Source: Gerris lacustris (Eukaryota > Arthropoda > Insecta > Hemiptera > Gerridae). From it: a DNA stretch of 64,000 nt. Location: contig OX578282.1 of the NCBI GenBank assembly GCA_951217055.1, positions 13,393,877 through 13,457,876 of the forward strand, written 5' to 3'. Of this stretch, positions 36,366 to 47,765 are shown one piece after another; positions within the stretch are counted from its first letter, which is position 1; the number at the start of each line of letters is the position of its first letter. The notes under the pieces are model-generated. The model made no database searches. It worked only from the letters and a program-made list of their open reading frames with translations, and was not told where the DNA came from. The position numbers and the translations under genes are program-made.

Positions 36366-37667
36366 TCTAAAATAGTTCTGCGAATAGGGGTTTGCTCAAA
36401 ATCTCTGCTCCTATGATTGGAGAAAAAAACTTATCAGTATCGTAGAGTCAAAGTTTGCTGCACCTGTTTTCGTTCTGTTTTTCTTTTTAAAACGTTTAGA
36501 TATGTTTAAATAAATTTAGCGATCTCTAACACTTCTTAGCAGTGTCACTGTTAATTTTACTAAAGGAAGTATTTATATTTTCTCAAAAAATAGATAAATT
36601 TAGTTTATTTTCCCGTCCTAAAATTTTAATTTAAGATTTTTAAGCAGTGCTAATTCGAACGTATCAATGTGCTCCCGGGTTTAGTTGGGGAAATAAAAAA
36701 ACCCAAAACAGTTTCCTTTTATCATTTGAGAATAGAATCAAACGAAGAATATCGACATACAAAACTCAAGCTTTCCTTTAAATGCCATGAGAGACTCATT
36801 ATTCATCAAGGAACAAAAAGCGACGACCTTGGAACCCATTATTTCATACAGGTGCGTGAACGTTAGTTCACTCTTCATACATTTATACAATAAAGCTTGT
36901 TGAATTTTATTTCAATAGGCATTTCAAATGCTTATTGCCAAGCTATGTCCCGCAGACAAATCTAGCCGACCACATATTCTTAAAAGGCGCTAAAAGATTT
37001 ACTTGTATGCAAAATTCTAGCTTGATGTTAGTTAGACCCTTTTTTGCACGCTATCTCCTGGACTACTAGGTCTAGTATTATTATTAATTCAAATAAAGAA
37101 CCAGAAATGGAAAAAGGAAATAAAATTCAACAAGCTTTATTGTATAAATGTTTGAAGAGTGAACTAACGTTCACGCACCTGTATGAAATAATGGGTTCCA
37201 AAGGTCGTCGCTTTTTGTTCCTTGATGAATAATGAGTCTCTCATTGCATTTAAAGGAAAGCTTGAGTTTTGTATGTCGATATTCTTCGTTTGATTCTATT
37301 CTCAAATGATAAAAGGAAACAGTTTTGGGTTTTTATTTCCCCAATTAAACCCGGGAGCACATTGAGACGTTCACTAGCATCGCTTAAAGATCTTAAATTT
37401 ACATTTTAGGGCGGGAAAATAAATTATATTTATTTATTTTTTGAGAAAATATTTGTTACATATAATAAAAACTAACAGTGACACTGCTAAGAAGTGTGTG
37501 AGATCGCCAAATCTATTTAAACAATATCTAAACGTTTTAAAAAGAAAAACAGAACGTAGAAAACAGATGTAGCAAACTTTGACTTCTACGATACTGATAA
37601 GTTTTTTTCTCCAATCATAGGTGCAGAGATTTTGAGCAAACCCCGAATAAAGTCCCAACATTTTAAG
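36366..37667. mobile_element. 1.3-kb foldback with about 550-bp arms
   Basis: Left arm 36366-36914 is inverted at 37117-37667 with few differences. Outer landmarks are GGGGTTTGCTCAAAATCTCT, TTATCAGTATCGTAGA and the family A/B core phrase TTTAGCGATCTCTAACACTT. Inner landmarks are CGGGTTTAGTTGGGGAAA and AAGCTTGTTGAATTTTATTT. The 202-bp loop holds half of a family C element. A transcript would form a long hairpin. Small frames at 36669-36866 and 37044-37232 are the two strands of one arm. Confidence 0.85.
36919..37070 (+). mobile_element. Family C half-element (C4) in the foldback loop
   Basis: Matches only the right half of C copies: CAAGCTATGTCCCGCAGAC through GCACGCTATCTCCTGGACTA. The left half is missing. 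Confidence 0.75.
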
Positions 37668-37789
37668 ACTTTTTAAGAACCACAGCTAAAGCTCCTCACG
37701 GAAATGGGAGCAAACTCAGATTATTAAAATCAGTGTCTACTTGAGTAATTTAAATAGTTTCTAGAACTCCACCCGTTTTGGCACACCCT

Positions 37790-37833
37790 TTTTTGCGGCT
37801 AATTTCTTTTGCACGCTATCTCCTGGACTATAG
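37790..37833 (+). mobile_element. Family C terminal fragment
   Basis: Only the outer end remains: TTTGCACGCTATCTCCTGGA followed by CTA. Lies 90 bp before the left end of C5. Confidence 0.6.
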
Positions 37834-38006
37834 AGTAATTTTTTTTATGGCAGTGCTTTCTTGATTAAATTTGTTTATCACTAAACTAGTTTAAACTCTC
37901 TTCAGAATATTCAAGGAATAATAGTCCAAAGTTGGCGAGCAAATAAGTGTCTGACTATCATCATGCTAGCAATTTGTGTAGAAGTTAATTTTTTGGTGCC
38001 TTTTAA

Positions 38007-38977
38007 CCCTGCGGAGGGCGCGCCTAAAATACTCCCGAGTCAGGGTGCCTGGGTCTGACAGACCCATTAACGTTTTCTTCATATTTGGGTATTTTAAATA
38101 AGGTGAAATAATGAAAACAAATGTTGCAAAGAGCATTTTATTAATTAAGGTAACATTAATAAGCATTTTAGACACAATTTTTGACTTCAAATTTTTAAAC
38201 AAATTAAAACAGAACAAAATAATTTTAGGTGGTGGTTTTTTTGCTCAAGCTGTCGTCTGGTCTCTTCCGTATCTATGCAAAGAACCATGGTCAAAGTAAT
38301 CTTCTTGATCAGTTTCTGTCGACTCTACTCTTTCTTCTACCACGTCCACTGATATGTCGGATTCAGAGTCGTCCAAATAAATTTCATTATTTTGTTGAAA
38401 AAGCAATTCATAAAGTCTCTGAACACTTTCTTTATCTTCCAGATCAAATATAATTATGTTCTTATCCATTTCTGCAAAAATATAATTACTGTCCAAAAAT
38501 TATCCTAAAAAAACTATTAACACAACATTTACATAACATTTTATAAGCATGAAATATTTGACAGACAACATCCAAATTCTTAGGCTAAAACAAGAACCAC
38601 AATGGCTCGCTACATAAATTATCGATATTTTTACTCACTATGCTGACTAAAATAAAAAATAGTATATAGTTGCAGAATATATATTAACAATTTTTTTGAC
38701 AAAAATTGCATGCTTACTGTAATAAGTGAGTAAGCGGCAAGTGTACGAGTTAGGGCGCGATGGGTCTCAGCGACCCGGAGTGGATATCTAGAAGGAATAA
38801 CACTTGCCGTGAAGGCTTGAGCTATCACTGGAATGATACTTAAGGCCGAATGAGACTCTTTGGACATTGAAGAAGAGGTATGGTGGTGATTCAGAGGTTT
38901 TACACCCTTATCTCTACACAAAAACTCTATTAAAAAAAACTCTCCAGGCCTCCCAGACCCGTGCGCCCTCCCCAGGG
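38007..38977 (-). mobile_element. Internally deleted piggyBac element (971 bp)
   Basis: TTAA immediately flanks both ends (38003-38006 and 38978-38981), inside the family C motif CCTTTTAAGAATAT. Ends are CCCTGCGGAGGGCGC and, inverted, CCCTGGGGAGGGCGC. A subterminal GGGTCTGTCAGACCCA inverted repeat sits at 38050-38065, another piggyBac hallmark. Autonomous piggyBacs are usually about 2.4-3 kb, so most of the transposase has been lost. It keeps a 5' leader and the first coding part on the minus strand. Confidence 0.85.
38245..38496 (-). pseudogene. piggyBac transposase N-terminal remnant
   Basis: 83 residues, with ATG at 38496. A TTTTTGCAG acceptor-like sequence lies upstream, so the coding start may follow an intron in the leader. 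It is rich in Asp, Glu and Ser, including EIYLDDSESDISVDVVEER and VESTETDQEDY. This matches the acidic N-terminal region of piggyBac transposases. The DDE catalytic domain and the C-terminal Cys-rich finger are absent. The frame ends right after the remnant, so it cannot be an active transposase. Confidence 0.7.
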
Positions 38978-39390
38978 TTAAGAATATGTGGTCGGCTAAG
39001 TTCGTCTGCGGGACAAAGCTTGGCAATAGGCGTTTAAAAAATCAAATTGGTGGAGAGCGGCCATTATAGTGGACAATATTATTTTCATAATCCTGAAGCA
39101 AAAATTTGTTAGTAGACGATCAAGTTGATGTTAGTTTGTCACTTGATGGGTCACCTCTTTGATATGGAGTAGTAATTGAATAACTAACCTATCAAGTGAC
39201 ACACTAACATCAACTTGATTTTAGGTCAACTAACTAATTTTGTACTCAGGACACAAAATTATGAAAATTACATTGTCCACCATAATGAGCGCGGTATTGC
39301 CGCTCTCCACCGGTTTATGTCCCACAGAAGAACTTAGTTGACCACATATTCTTAAAACTCACTAAAACATTAACATATAAACAAAATTCC

Positions 39391-39904
39391 AAAAGTAAAG
39401 CAGAATTATTTAGATTGTAGGATGACCTGAATTCTAGCGGAGTGGTAATGTACTATCAAAGCTTTCGTCTTTTATGGTTTGTAAAGATTATTTAATCTCA
39501 CCTTATCCAGAATTTTTAGAGGCTAATGAAAATTATTTTTTTTGAAATATAAACTTCTCGCAAAAAATAAAAGGTTCTATATTAAATAAAACTCGAATAG
39601 AAAAGTCATTCATTAAAAAGTATGTATTTTGTTTTTATTTCTAATCTTCTGTATATGAATATTTGAAATTTATCATGGAAATAATGAAAGAACATTTTAT
39701 ACAATATGCTGTCCAAAATAAATATTATTCGTTACATTTAGACATTGTTATTTTTTACATGAGGGTATTTTCATATGTGTATCGATTTACATTATTCTAG
39801 GAAACATATCTGTTCTGAACATTCCTTGCGGGCCTGATATTTAATAATTACAAAATAAAAAAACCTTTTTCTATACTACGTTTTTATATTTTCTGCTATA
39901 AATC
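39391..39904. other. AT-rich non-coding stretch, nothing recognised
   Basis: No coding or repeat boundary was seen between C5 and the inverted family I copy. Confidence 0.4.
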
Positions 39905-40205
39905 ATAAATTTGAACCCCCGTAAAAATGAAGATCGTAAATATGGGATATGTCAAAATAAATAAAATAACTTGCGGATTTTTTCCAAACTAACTTTCCAT
40001 ACAGCAAAATTTGCTGAAGACTAATTAAATTCTGCTGAAAGATGTCTAATAGAATTAAAATAATGCATTGCCATCGTGTTCTGAGCTATTCTAAAAATTT
40101 CAAATGTCTAGCTACTCGGGAAGTTAGTTAAAAATCTATTGCAAGATTTGTACTGGACAAACAAACAAACAAGAAAGCAAGCTAATAAAAACGTAGTAAA
40201 ATCAT
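39905..40205 (-). repeat. Interspersed repeat family I (copy 2)
   Basis: Inverted match to 13727-14055, including AACTTGCGGATTTTTTCC, AATGCATTGCCAT and ACAAACAAACAAAC. Confidence 0.75.
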
Positions 40206-40499
40206 TTAAAACAGATAGTACTGATAAACTGAATTTAAAATATAATATGTCTACTCTACATTTTTTTTTTTATACCTAATACACAAAGTTATATATATAT
40301 TTCCTTTTTAAAACCTTTACAAAACTTTGATTATAAATTAGGATATAATCTATAGTAAATATTATTTCAGATAACTTATGTGCATTCGACAAGATTTTAG
40401 TCTAGAAAAAGATATGACAGTTTACTCTCACGGTTTGTACAGTGGAAGGATGATGAGATGAGATGAAAGTATTTCACATGCCCCAACACCGTTTTGAAG

Positions 40500-42330
40500 C
40501 ATCTTCTTTTCCAGAGAGCACACATTATATGCAGATCACGTGCACATTCTCTCGTTCATAGGCGTACTACAGAAGAACGTGGAGATGTGGTACCCGTATG
40601 CAAGGTTGCTACCGAGAAATGATTTGCGATCTATTCCAGCGTTGGAGACGGTCATCATAGGGGAGACATAAACGAGCTTTGCCGCTAGACTTGCGACATT
40701 TGATGTTCTGGACGACAAAGGGTAGTGGAGTAGAGCCCCTCGGCCTTTGTCCTAAAAGGGATCCTTTCAACTTGGTCAAATTTACCACAGCTGACGCAAT
40801 GGGATTCTTTGCATTATTTGTTCCACAGGGATAAAGCCAGGTTAAATGGTGTTGGTTCTACATGTTTCTTTAGCAGAGCCGTCCGTCTTAAAGTGCTAGA
40901 TGTCATTGACACAGATTCCTTCTTAAATGGGGTGTAGAGACTTTTATGTAGGAGTGAAAATATAAAATTACTCGCATTCAACGCGGGCAGGATGGAGTTA
41001 AACCGAGCCAGAGTACAGAGATTTTTAGTGGATCGTCAGTACAATTGAAAGTTTGAGAGAACCGCCCCAAAAGCAAGTCACTCCCAAGTTTTTCAACATC
41101 TGTCTATTTTATATATCTTAATTATGTAACACAACTACAATTATTACATGTTATGAGGGTTACCATCAACATTGTTTATTTGGCTTGAATAGTATGAAAA
41201 GGTCTTCATCCAATGACTATCCCTTTTAACGTTTAACCCTGGAATGCTAATGGTAGTCGAATCGACGAGCACAGTTTGAACCTTAACCTTTTACGCTCGT
41301 ATGCGATGGTGATGGGTACCTCATCCTTCTGCAGTGCGTGCACTGGTTAGTAACACACCTGCTAGTGTAGCAGTAGTAGACCTTTTGAGCATACACTCGT
41401 TTTCTGGTAAATTCCCGTCAAAGCTACTTCGTCGATTCGACTAACGTTTAGTAATAAACATAGGGAATTAATTGGTCGTCGAATGAGCCCATAGCCTGGG
41501 AAAATGGGCCTGGTTTAAGGGGCAATAGGCCTAGGGGTAAGAGGCAATGGGCCTAGAGTAATTGGCCTTGGGCCAGAGACCAATCTAATCTGCGGCCTGG
41601 AGCACTTAGCAAAGGGCCTAGGGCTTTTGGCCTGGGGCATGGGACCTGGTGCATTAATGTTCACTCAATTTCAGATTCTTCTGATGTTCCTACAAAGTTA
41701 TTTGTCATCAAATGTTTGTACATCTCACTAAAAGATTTAATAATGAGTTCCTAATAGATTTCTCTTTATAAAAGTGTAGTTTCAACCCAAAAAATGTATT
41801 TTCTGCATATGTTAGTCGAATCGACGAAGGATTAGTAATACCAGCCGTCCAATTACCATTAGTATGTAAGGGTTACAGATTCAAGATATGTTGCGGGGCG
41901 ATCGAGGTACGCTTTCGGATTTTTGTCTGCGTACTCTGTTAATCGAGTGTGAAGCAATGATTAATAATAGGCCTTCAGCATTAGAAAATATAAATGCCCA
42001 TTATTAAAACCTATTTCACCCAATTGTTCATTCCTCTTAAAGGACCCTGCCCTACCCCATAGTAGGGATATGCCAGACGATACACTAAGAAAAGGTGGAG
42101 GCGAGTGCAGGCCCTAGCTCAAACCTTTAGGCCACATGGGAAAAAGAAATATTTACAATTGTTACAACGTATAGGGTAGAATGGCAGATCCCTAGATGCA
42201 GTTTGTAGATAGGAGATTGTAATAGGGTTTCTTAGCAAGATGGAAAGTAAACCCAGAGTCTACTGACCCCATGCAAAAGTAGTGCAAGCTTCTCCAGACG
42301 ATAATGACAGTGAGGAAAGTGCGGCTTTGC
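40500..42330 (+). pseudogene. Decayed BEL/Pao retrotransposon pol, split by D3
   Basis: Translation shows conserved BEL/Pao fragments in shifting frames. SIPALETVIIGE and FAARLATF (about 40631-40700) match the RNase H-proximal region, where SIP.LE is a hallmark. Beyond the D3 insertion, LRTLLIECEAMINNRP (about 41923-41970) matches the integrase end. Further on, about 42030-42170, come remnants of the DUF5641 C-terminal domain (a LLKDPALP-like stretch and YLQLLQRI). Multiple stops and frameshifts are present and no LTRs were recognised. Inactive relic. Confidence 0.7.
41237..41872 (+). mobile_element. Family D piggyBac-type MITE (copy D3)
   Basis: TTAA at the left and TTAC (one change) at the right. 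Starts CCCTGGAATGCTAATGG, ends ATTAGTATGTAAGGG. Inserted in the BEL/Pao relic. Confidence 0.8.
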
Positions 42331-43185
42331 TTCCCTTCCAAAAATTAGATTGACCTTGTACATCCGTATTTATTCTAGTTACATACGCTTAGAAATGCAT
42401 TAGGTTCGGGATAGCCTCGAAGGTGGGAGGGTGGCTTCTACACTGCTATGAAATGTCCTATGACATACATGTAACTGATTATTATTTCCCTAGTTACAGA
42501 TTTTTATTTATTTAATATGTAGTTTATTTACGTATAATTTGGTTGTTTGAGTTTATAGTTTAGAAAGTAAACCCAGAAACATCGAAAAAACAAGAAGATG
42601 GAAGAAAAGAGGAGATAAATTAGTTATAGGGTTGTAGATTGTAAATAAATTTGAGTAAAACGTTGGTTGACATTAGTTATTATTAACAGTTTGATTAAAT
42701 AATAATAGAAGAATAAACTATAATTGATTAAGAATTTACTTGATGCTATCCAATTAGACCATGACCTGCATTCTAGTGGGGATATACTGAATTATCTATA
42801 GGAATAATATTTCCGGAAAATTCCGCAAGGTTGTGCTAGCTGTACTATTTTCATAACTTCACATCTCAAGTACAATTTGCTTGCCTGAATATATACACTT
42901 TAAAAACAATAAATACAGCGTAAATACGCGAAGACTAATAAGTAAATATTGATAAGAAATAAAAAGAGAATCTTAATTGACATTTATACTGATACTTGTT
43001 AAAGTACTTAAAAACACATTTATGGGATATGGTATTCTTAGATTACCGATATTTTAGATAAACTGAGATATAGGGTACGAACATAAAATAAAATGATAGC
43101 AAGTATGTAAAATAGTGTTCATATACAATTTAAAAAATGGAGGCAAGCACTTGAAGTAGTATGGTGTTGATGTGATATGGTGTAA
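42331..43185. other. Non-coding, mostly unrecognised
   Basis: May include further eroded BEL/Pao sequence up to about 42480; the rest is AT-rich without features. Confidence 0.4.
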
Positions 43186-43507
43186 AGCCTAGTCCACACC
43201 AGTAGACATGTTGCGAGACATTTCTGTAGACGGTCTCATAGACCGTTAATAGAAATGTCTCGCAACGTGTCTATAGACATCTGCTGAGACCGTCTATGGT
43301 CTAGGTCTAGCGCCCACACTTGTAGACACGTTGCGCAACATGCCTAACGTTGCACCGTGTCTACCATTTAGAATGGAAAACCATAGACATGCGATTTTTG
43401 GTCTAGCAACGAGACCGTAGACTCCGTTCCGATGTCTATAGACAAATCTCTAGACATTGACTCTGAGACCTAAATCGCGCAACATGTCTACTAGTATGGA
43501 CAAGGCT
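43186..43507. mobile_element. 322-bp palindromic MITE (GTCCACAC type)
   Basis: Ends AGCCTAGTCCACACCAGTAG and, inverted, AGCCTTGTCCATACTAGTAG, continuing ACATGTTGCG in both. The interior is built of repeats of GTCTATAGAC, GAGACCGTCTA and TTGCGCAACAT on both strands. Flanks TAA and TAT give an imperfect 3-bp duplication. Confidence 0.75.
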
Positions 43508-43920
43508 TATAAGGAAATAATTAGTCGAAATTCCAACCTTTCTTCTTTCGACTCTTGTTAATGCTAATGGATTGACAGTGGTTTCTCTCACAATCTGTAG
43601 ATTGGTTTGTTTCCTCGCATATTGACATAGCTGTGGGTTAGTCTTGTATGTAAACAACAATCAATCCGAAGTGTTGCCAATACAATTTTGTCTTGTTTGT
43701 TTAATCAGAGAACCTCTAGTCTGAAAAAAGAAGTAAAATATATTATAGCTTAGTAGTGCGGTGATGGTCAAACCTGCTTGTCATTTATTCAATATGTTAG
43801 TTCTCATACCACCGCACAGTGTTAGTAGTCCAATTACTCAAGAATAAATGCACCATCGCAAGTCAATAAATTTCATTAAGAATTTAAATAAATGCACTCC
43901 TACTTCTTTTTAAAGTAATT

Positions 43921-44391
43921 TTGCTTCCGAACTTACCAAAGGTAACGGGAAGCTATGTGATCAAAATTTTTTTATGTCTACGATTTCTAAAATTCCAAGA
44001 CAAAAATCCGTTTCAGACATCAAAGAACATTTTTGATTCCGTGTTCGTCGGTCATTCTTTTGGTTTGTCGTCGCGTCGGTCTGTCTGTCGCTAATTTTTT
44101 TTCTCTTCCACATACCCATAAACATAAATTTATTATTCAGATGGTTTGTCAAAAGTAACTTGCAGATAGGCCCAGATTAATTTCAACCATCTGTGCTCTT
44201 TAAATATTGCTAAATTAATACTTTAATTCTTGAAAAAAAATCAATGAATTTTAACACTTTTAAAAAAAAATCGGTGGGAAAATTAAATAAATTTGACAAT
44301 AATGGGTTGTAAAAGCATAAAATCATTAAACTATACTAAATGGGACGCGCTATGTACCACACTACACTTGGCAGAGTATTTTTAAACATGT
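43921..44391 (-). mobile_element. Family E element (copy E7)
   Basis: The 3' hairpin TTGCTTCCGAACTTACCAAA and GGTAACGGGAAGC is at 43921-43953. The 5' module CTATGTACCACACTACACTT is near 44349-44368. Middle carries GTCTGTCTGTCG and AATTTCAACCATCTG. Confidence 0.65.
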
Positions 44392-44820
44392 TTTTTTTTC
44401 AAGTTCCCGACAAGTTATTTAATTAGCAGTTTATGCGTCCACACATAGCGTTTGACCTGTAATAAATTTGCATTTATTTTTAATGAAACTTACTTATCAT
44501 ACAAGCAATTATGGAATGATAATCCTGTGATGTAGAAATTAACTATACAAAGGGTATAGGGATTAAAGATTGATTTCAAAAGGTCCTTTGATTTGTACTG
44601 TGAGAGCAATGGAGTCTTGTGGGGGACTAAGTGATGTAGATAAGTAGGAATACGCTCTCAATATTAATCGTCATTGAAACAGTATATATCAAACGCTTCT
44701 AACTACATAATTTACTACCTAACTCTGCGACGCAACAAATAACAATAGACTTTTACTTCTATTATATATTTATTTTTTTAATCAATTGAATAAACATTAA
44801 AGTATAATAGTTATTTATGC

Positions 44821-44966
44821 ACCTAGGGAGTAAAGTAAGTCATTATTCCCTGAGCGAAAAAGTTGGTTCTTGAGTCGAAGCCGAAGGAACCATGGTCCCT
44901 AAATCCCGAGGCGAAGCCGAGGGAGATAACTATCACCAGGGGAATAATGGCACTTTACTCACGAGG
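44821..44966. mobile_element. 146-bp MITE
   Basis: Left CCTAGGGAGTAAAGTAAGTC ATTATTCCCT and right AGGGGAATAATGGCACTTTA CTCACGAGG form a TIR of about 28 bp. Inside are two GAAGCCGA hairpin motifs. Confidence 0.6.
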
Positions 44967-46007
44967 TACATACAATATTTTATCTCCAGTAGAAAGAAAA
45001 TACACATTTCCGTCCATTGCACAGTTTTTATTCATTATTTCAATAAATAACAATAATTATTAGTACTTTTAATAGCAGATATAAGAGATTCAATATTAAA
45101 AACAAATAAGAATTGCAATTAAACTCAAATAGAAGGTTATTTAGATGCAGGTTATAAACAAAGATAAACATGGTCGAAAAAGCAAGTGTCGCCAACCTGA
45201 TTTTAACATCTTCATTACATTAGCCATTCATATTCTACTATTTATAAAATAATTAAGTTGCAATCTTTACTTTTTTGACCTACTTTTACTTTTTGTCCCT
45301 ACTTTTTGAGTTCAGGGATGAAAAGACTTACTTTAGTCCCTCTAAACTAATTCAAAATCATAACTTTTTCTCTCTACTGGAGATAAAATTGTTTTTTATA
45401 TTCCTTGGAAAAGAGTACTTCTGAATGATTTCTTCTATAAAATTCACTTCAAAGTTACATTTAATTTGTCTGCTCGTTAACTTGTTTCTTAGGTATGTCA
45501 CAATGTTTTAAATAATTAACTATCTATTCATAGTTTTTCTAAGAACTCTACTTGACTCCAACTTAGGTGGTGGCTTGTTGACTTATTTTCACGTTTTCTA
45601 GAAATAGAGGTTTCTAGGTGTTCGTTGATTACATACTATGTCGTAGTAAATATTTTATTCTGACCTTTTAAGTTAGTTGTTATTGCAAAACAGGTATCAT
45701 TATTTAAAAAGAAAATATTTCGTACAATCGCGCTGGTTGTCTACTTTACACCATAGAATTATCACGCTCAACCCAATAGTTTGTTCCTTATCTCTATCGA
45801 TAAAATTCCTATCTAATTACCTTGCAAAATATAAAACTATTTATATCCCTAAGCTCCCTAGTATCCCTCGTGTGATTATTAAAAATAATAGTACCTGGGA
45901 ACTTCACCTTACCAAACGTAAACAAATGGCAACCAACTAAACAGCTGATAAAATAAATAGGCAAATCAAAACATTACCTAACTCTTTTTAATAATGTACC
46001 CATTTAA
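44967..46007. other. Non-coding, nothing firmly recognised
   Basis: An 87-codon frame at 45677-45940 has no recognised motif and lacks a convincing acceptor. Confidence 0.4.
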
Positions 46008-46165
46008 AAGGCCCTACACACGACCCGACACGACCACCCGACTGTTGGGACCGACGGGGTTGGTCCCGAAAGTTGGAGCGAATAAAACTGTCGGACCTGA
46101 CGGTCAGGTGGTTGGTCGAACGAAACGACCAACCACCCGACCGTCGGACCGTCGGAAAAGGTATC
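46008..46165. mobile_element. GC-rich palindromic MITE fragment
   Basis: Begins AAGGCCCTACACACGACCC, like the inverted end of 20150-20377. It contains the perfect hairpin GGTGGTTGGTCG/CGACCAACCACC (about 46107-46138) and multiple GTCGGACC motifs. No matching right TIR was found, so it is probably truncated. Confidence 0.5.
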
Positions 46166-46972
46166 GGACTGGGAATGGTAACTTGATTGAGGATGTCTAG
46201 GGAAAAGGTGTTATGACGAAGATCAAAGGTGACGTGCTCGCTTATCTGTTTGTTTCATACCGATGATTATATCAAGGGGATAATATGTTAAATGGAAGAT
46301 AGCCTCCCTCCCCTCTGGGCTTCTTCAATGGAACACTATGTTTCGGACAGTCATGGTCACAGTCTATGATGTCTTCGGACTCAATTTGGGTTCAACCTGT
46401 TAAAGAAAAAAAGTATGATTTGAAGTAATAATATGTTTCTATAAATAATTATAGTGCAATAGTGAACGTCTTTTTACTGTTTTGCTTTGCTTTTCAAACT
46501 ATACAACAAATAGCGATATACAATTATAGGGTTAGACTCGCCTCAGTGTAATGTTAGTTTAAGGATTTTCATAGGATTAGACTTTGAAAGGAGTGAGTTG
46601 GGAGAGACGTCGAGATTCTAAGTTTAGGCTCTAAGTAGAGAGTAAGTAGATAAGTTTTAGAGCCAAGATGTCCAGATGGGAGACTCTAAGCGGATAATAC
46701 CCCAACTGGAATACAATTAAAGAATTATGACAAATTTTCAATTTGTTTAAACCAACTGCATTCATTATTGGTTTTGTAAGTGTCATTATTATTTTTCATT
46801 TATAGTTTAATTTAGGAAAAACTATTTTCTAACTAGCAATGCCCATAACGACTTAACGTAAAAATAATTGCATTTTGCTATTACCTATACATTTTTTTCA
46901 ATAAAGCTAATCGGAGACATTTTTGGGGGAAAAACTTAAATATTCTTAATCTGCCGGAAAGAAAATAGATTT

Positions 46973-47006
<34 letters not shown>

Positions 47007-47176
47007 GTTGATAAGTAAACGCTCTTTCATCCCGGCCATATTTATCGAATAATTTGTAATTATAGTTACATATTATATATACATTACATTACATATAACA
47101 TATAACATTACATTACAATTACATATAACAACAACAACAATTACATATAACATTAATCATACATTACATATACATA
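46166..47176. other. Non-coding, low-complexity near its end
   Basis: Poly-A near 46973-46990 and an ACATTACATATAAC-type degenerate tandem tract at 47080-47170. No genes recognised. Confidence 0.4.
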
Positions 47177-47470
47177 GGGAGCTAGCGTAGCCGTGTGGGT
47201 TAAACCACGTCTGCTCGGCCATCACTGAATCTCGAGTGGAACGAGACGGGGTTCGATTCCTCGCCGTGACACTCTGATTTATATGGCTCACTATTGATCA
47301 CATCATACTCGCTTTGGCGGTACTATGTACAGAGGTATGATGTGTGAAGTGGCTGGAACTCTCTACCACGGGGCGTAAAAAGGGCCTAAGTGATGGCCTA
47401 ATTGCAAGGTTCGAACAAGTGGTTCGTCCTACCCGTCCTAGTAGAAAGTACTAGACTACTACTACTACTA
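47177..47470 (+). mobile_element. tRNA-derived SINE (family S2)
   Basis: The tRNA-like head has an A-box region AGCGTAGCCGTGTGGGTTAA and a clear B box GGTTCGATTCC at 47250-47260, at the right spacing. The unrelated body ends in a (TAC)n tail at about 47454-47471. Total near 295 bp. Adjacent TACAT-rich sequence blurs the target duplication. Confidence 0.75.
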
Positions 47471-47512
47471 CATATTATATTCTTTTCCTACTCTTACCTT
47501 AAAGACCATTAA

Positions 47513-47765
47513 CCCTGGAATGCTAATGGTAGTTGAATCGACGAGCACAGTTTGACCCTTAACCTTCCACGCTCGTATGTGATGGTGATAGGTATCCCAT
47601 CCTTCTTCAGCGCTTCTTGCACTGGTTGGTAAAATACCTGCCATTGTAGCAGTAGAAGTCCTTTTAAGCATACAATCTTATCAGGTTAACTCCCGTCAAA
47701 GTAACTTTTTCGATTCGACAAACATACCAATAAACGGTCGTAAATAAATTGGCCGTCGAATGAAA
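47513..47765 (+). mobile_element. Family D piggyBac-type MITE, truncated (copy D4)
   Basis: Left end TTAA then CCCTGGAATGCTAATGG intact. Sequence matches D1 to GGCCGTCGAATGA and then breaks off, losing the GGCCTA centre and right TIR. Confidence 0.7.

Larger units (their letters stand above)
37923..39390. mobile_element. Family C element (copy C5) split by piggyBac
   Basis: Left arm from AGTCCAAAG and GTGTCTGACTATCATC; interior and right arm resume after the piggyBac insertion at AGAATATGTGGTCGGCTAAG. The right outer TIR is missing, the copy fading at ATATAAACAAAATTCC. Confidence 0.75.

Noticed and set aside
38631..39026. 131-codon minus-strand frame
   Set aside because: It spans the junction of the piggyBac end and family C, and its translation does not match transposase sequence.
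40536..40718. 60-codon minus-strand frame
   Set aside because: Antisense shadow of the decayed BEL/Pao RNase H region, which reads on the plus strand.
45677..45940. 87-codon frame
   Set aside because: No recognised motif, and the upstream sequence lacks a polypyrimidine acceptor.
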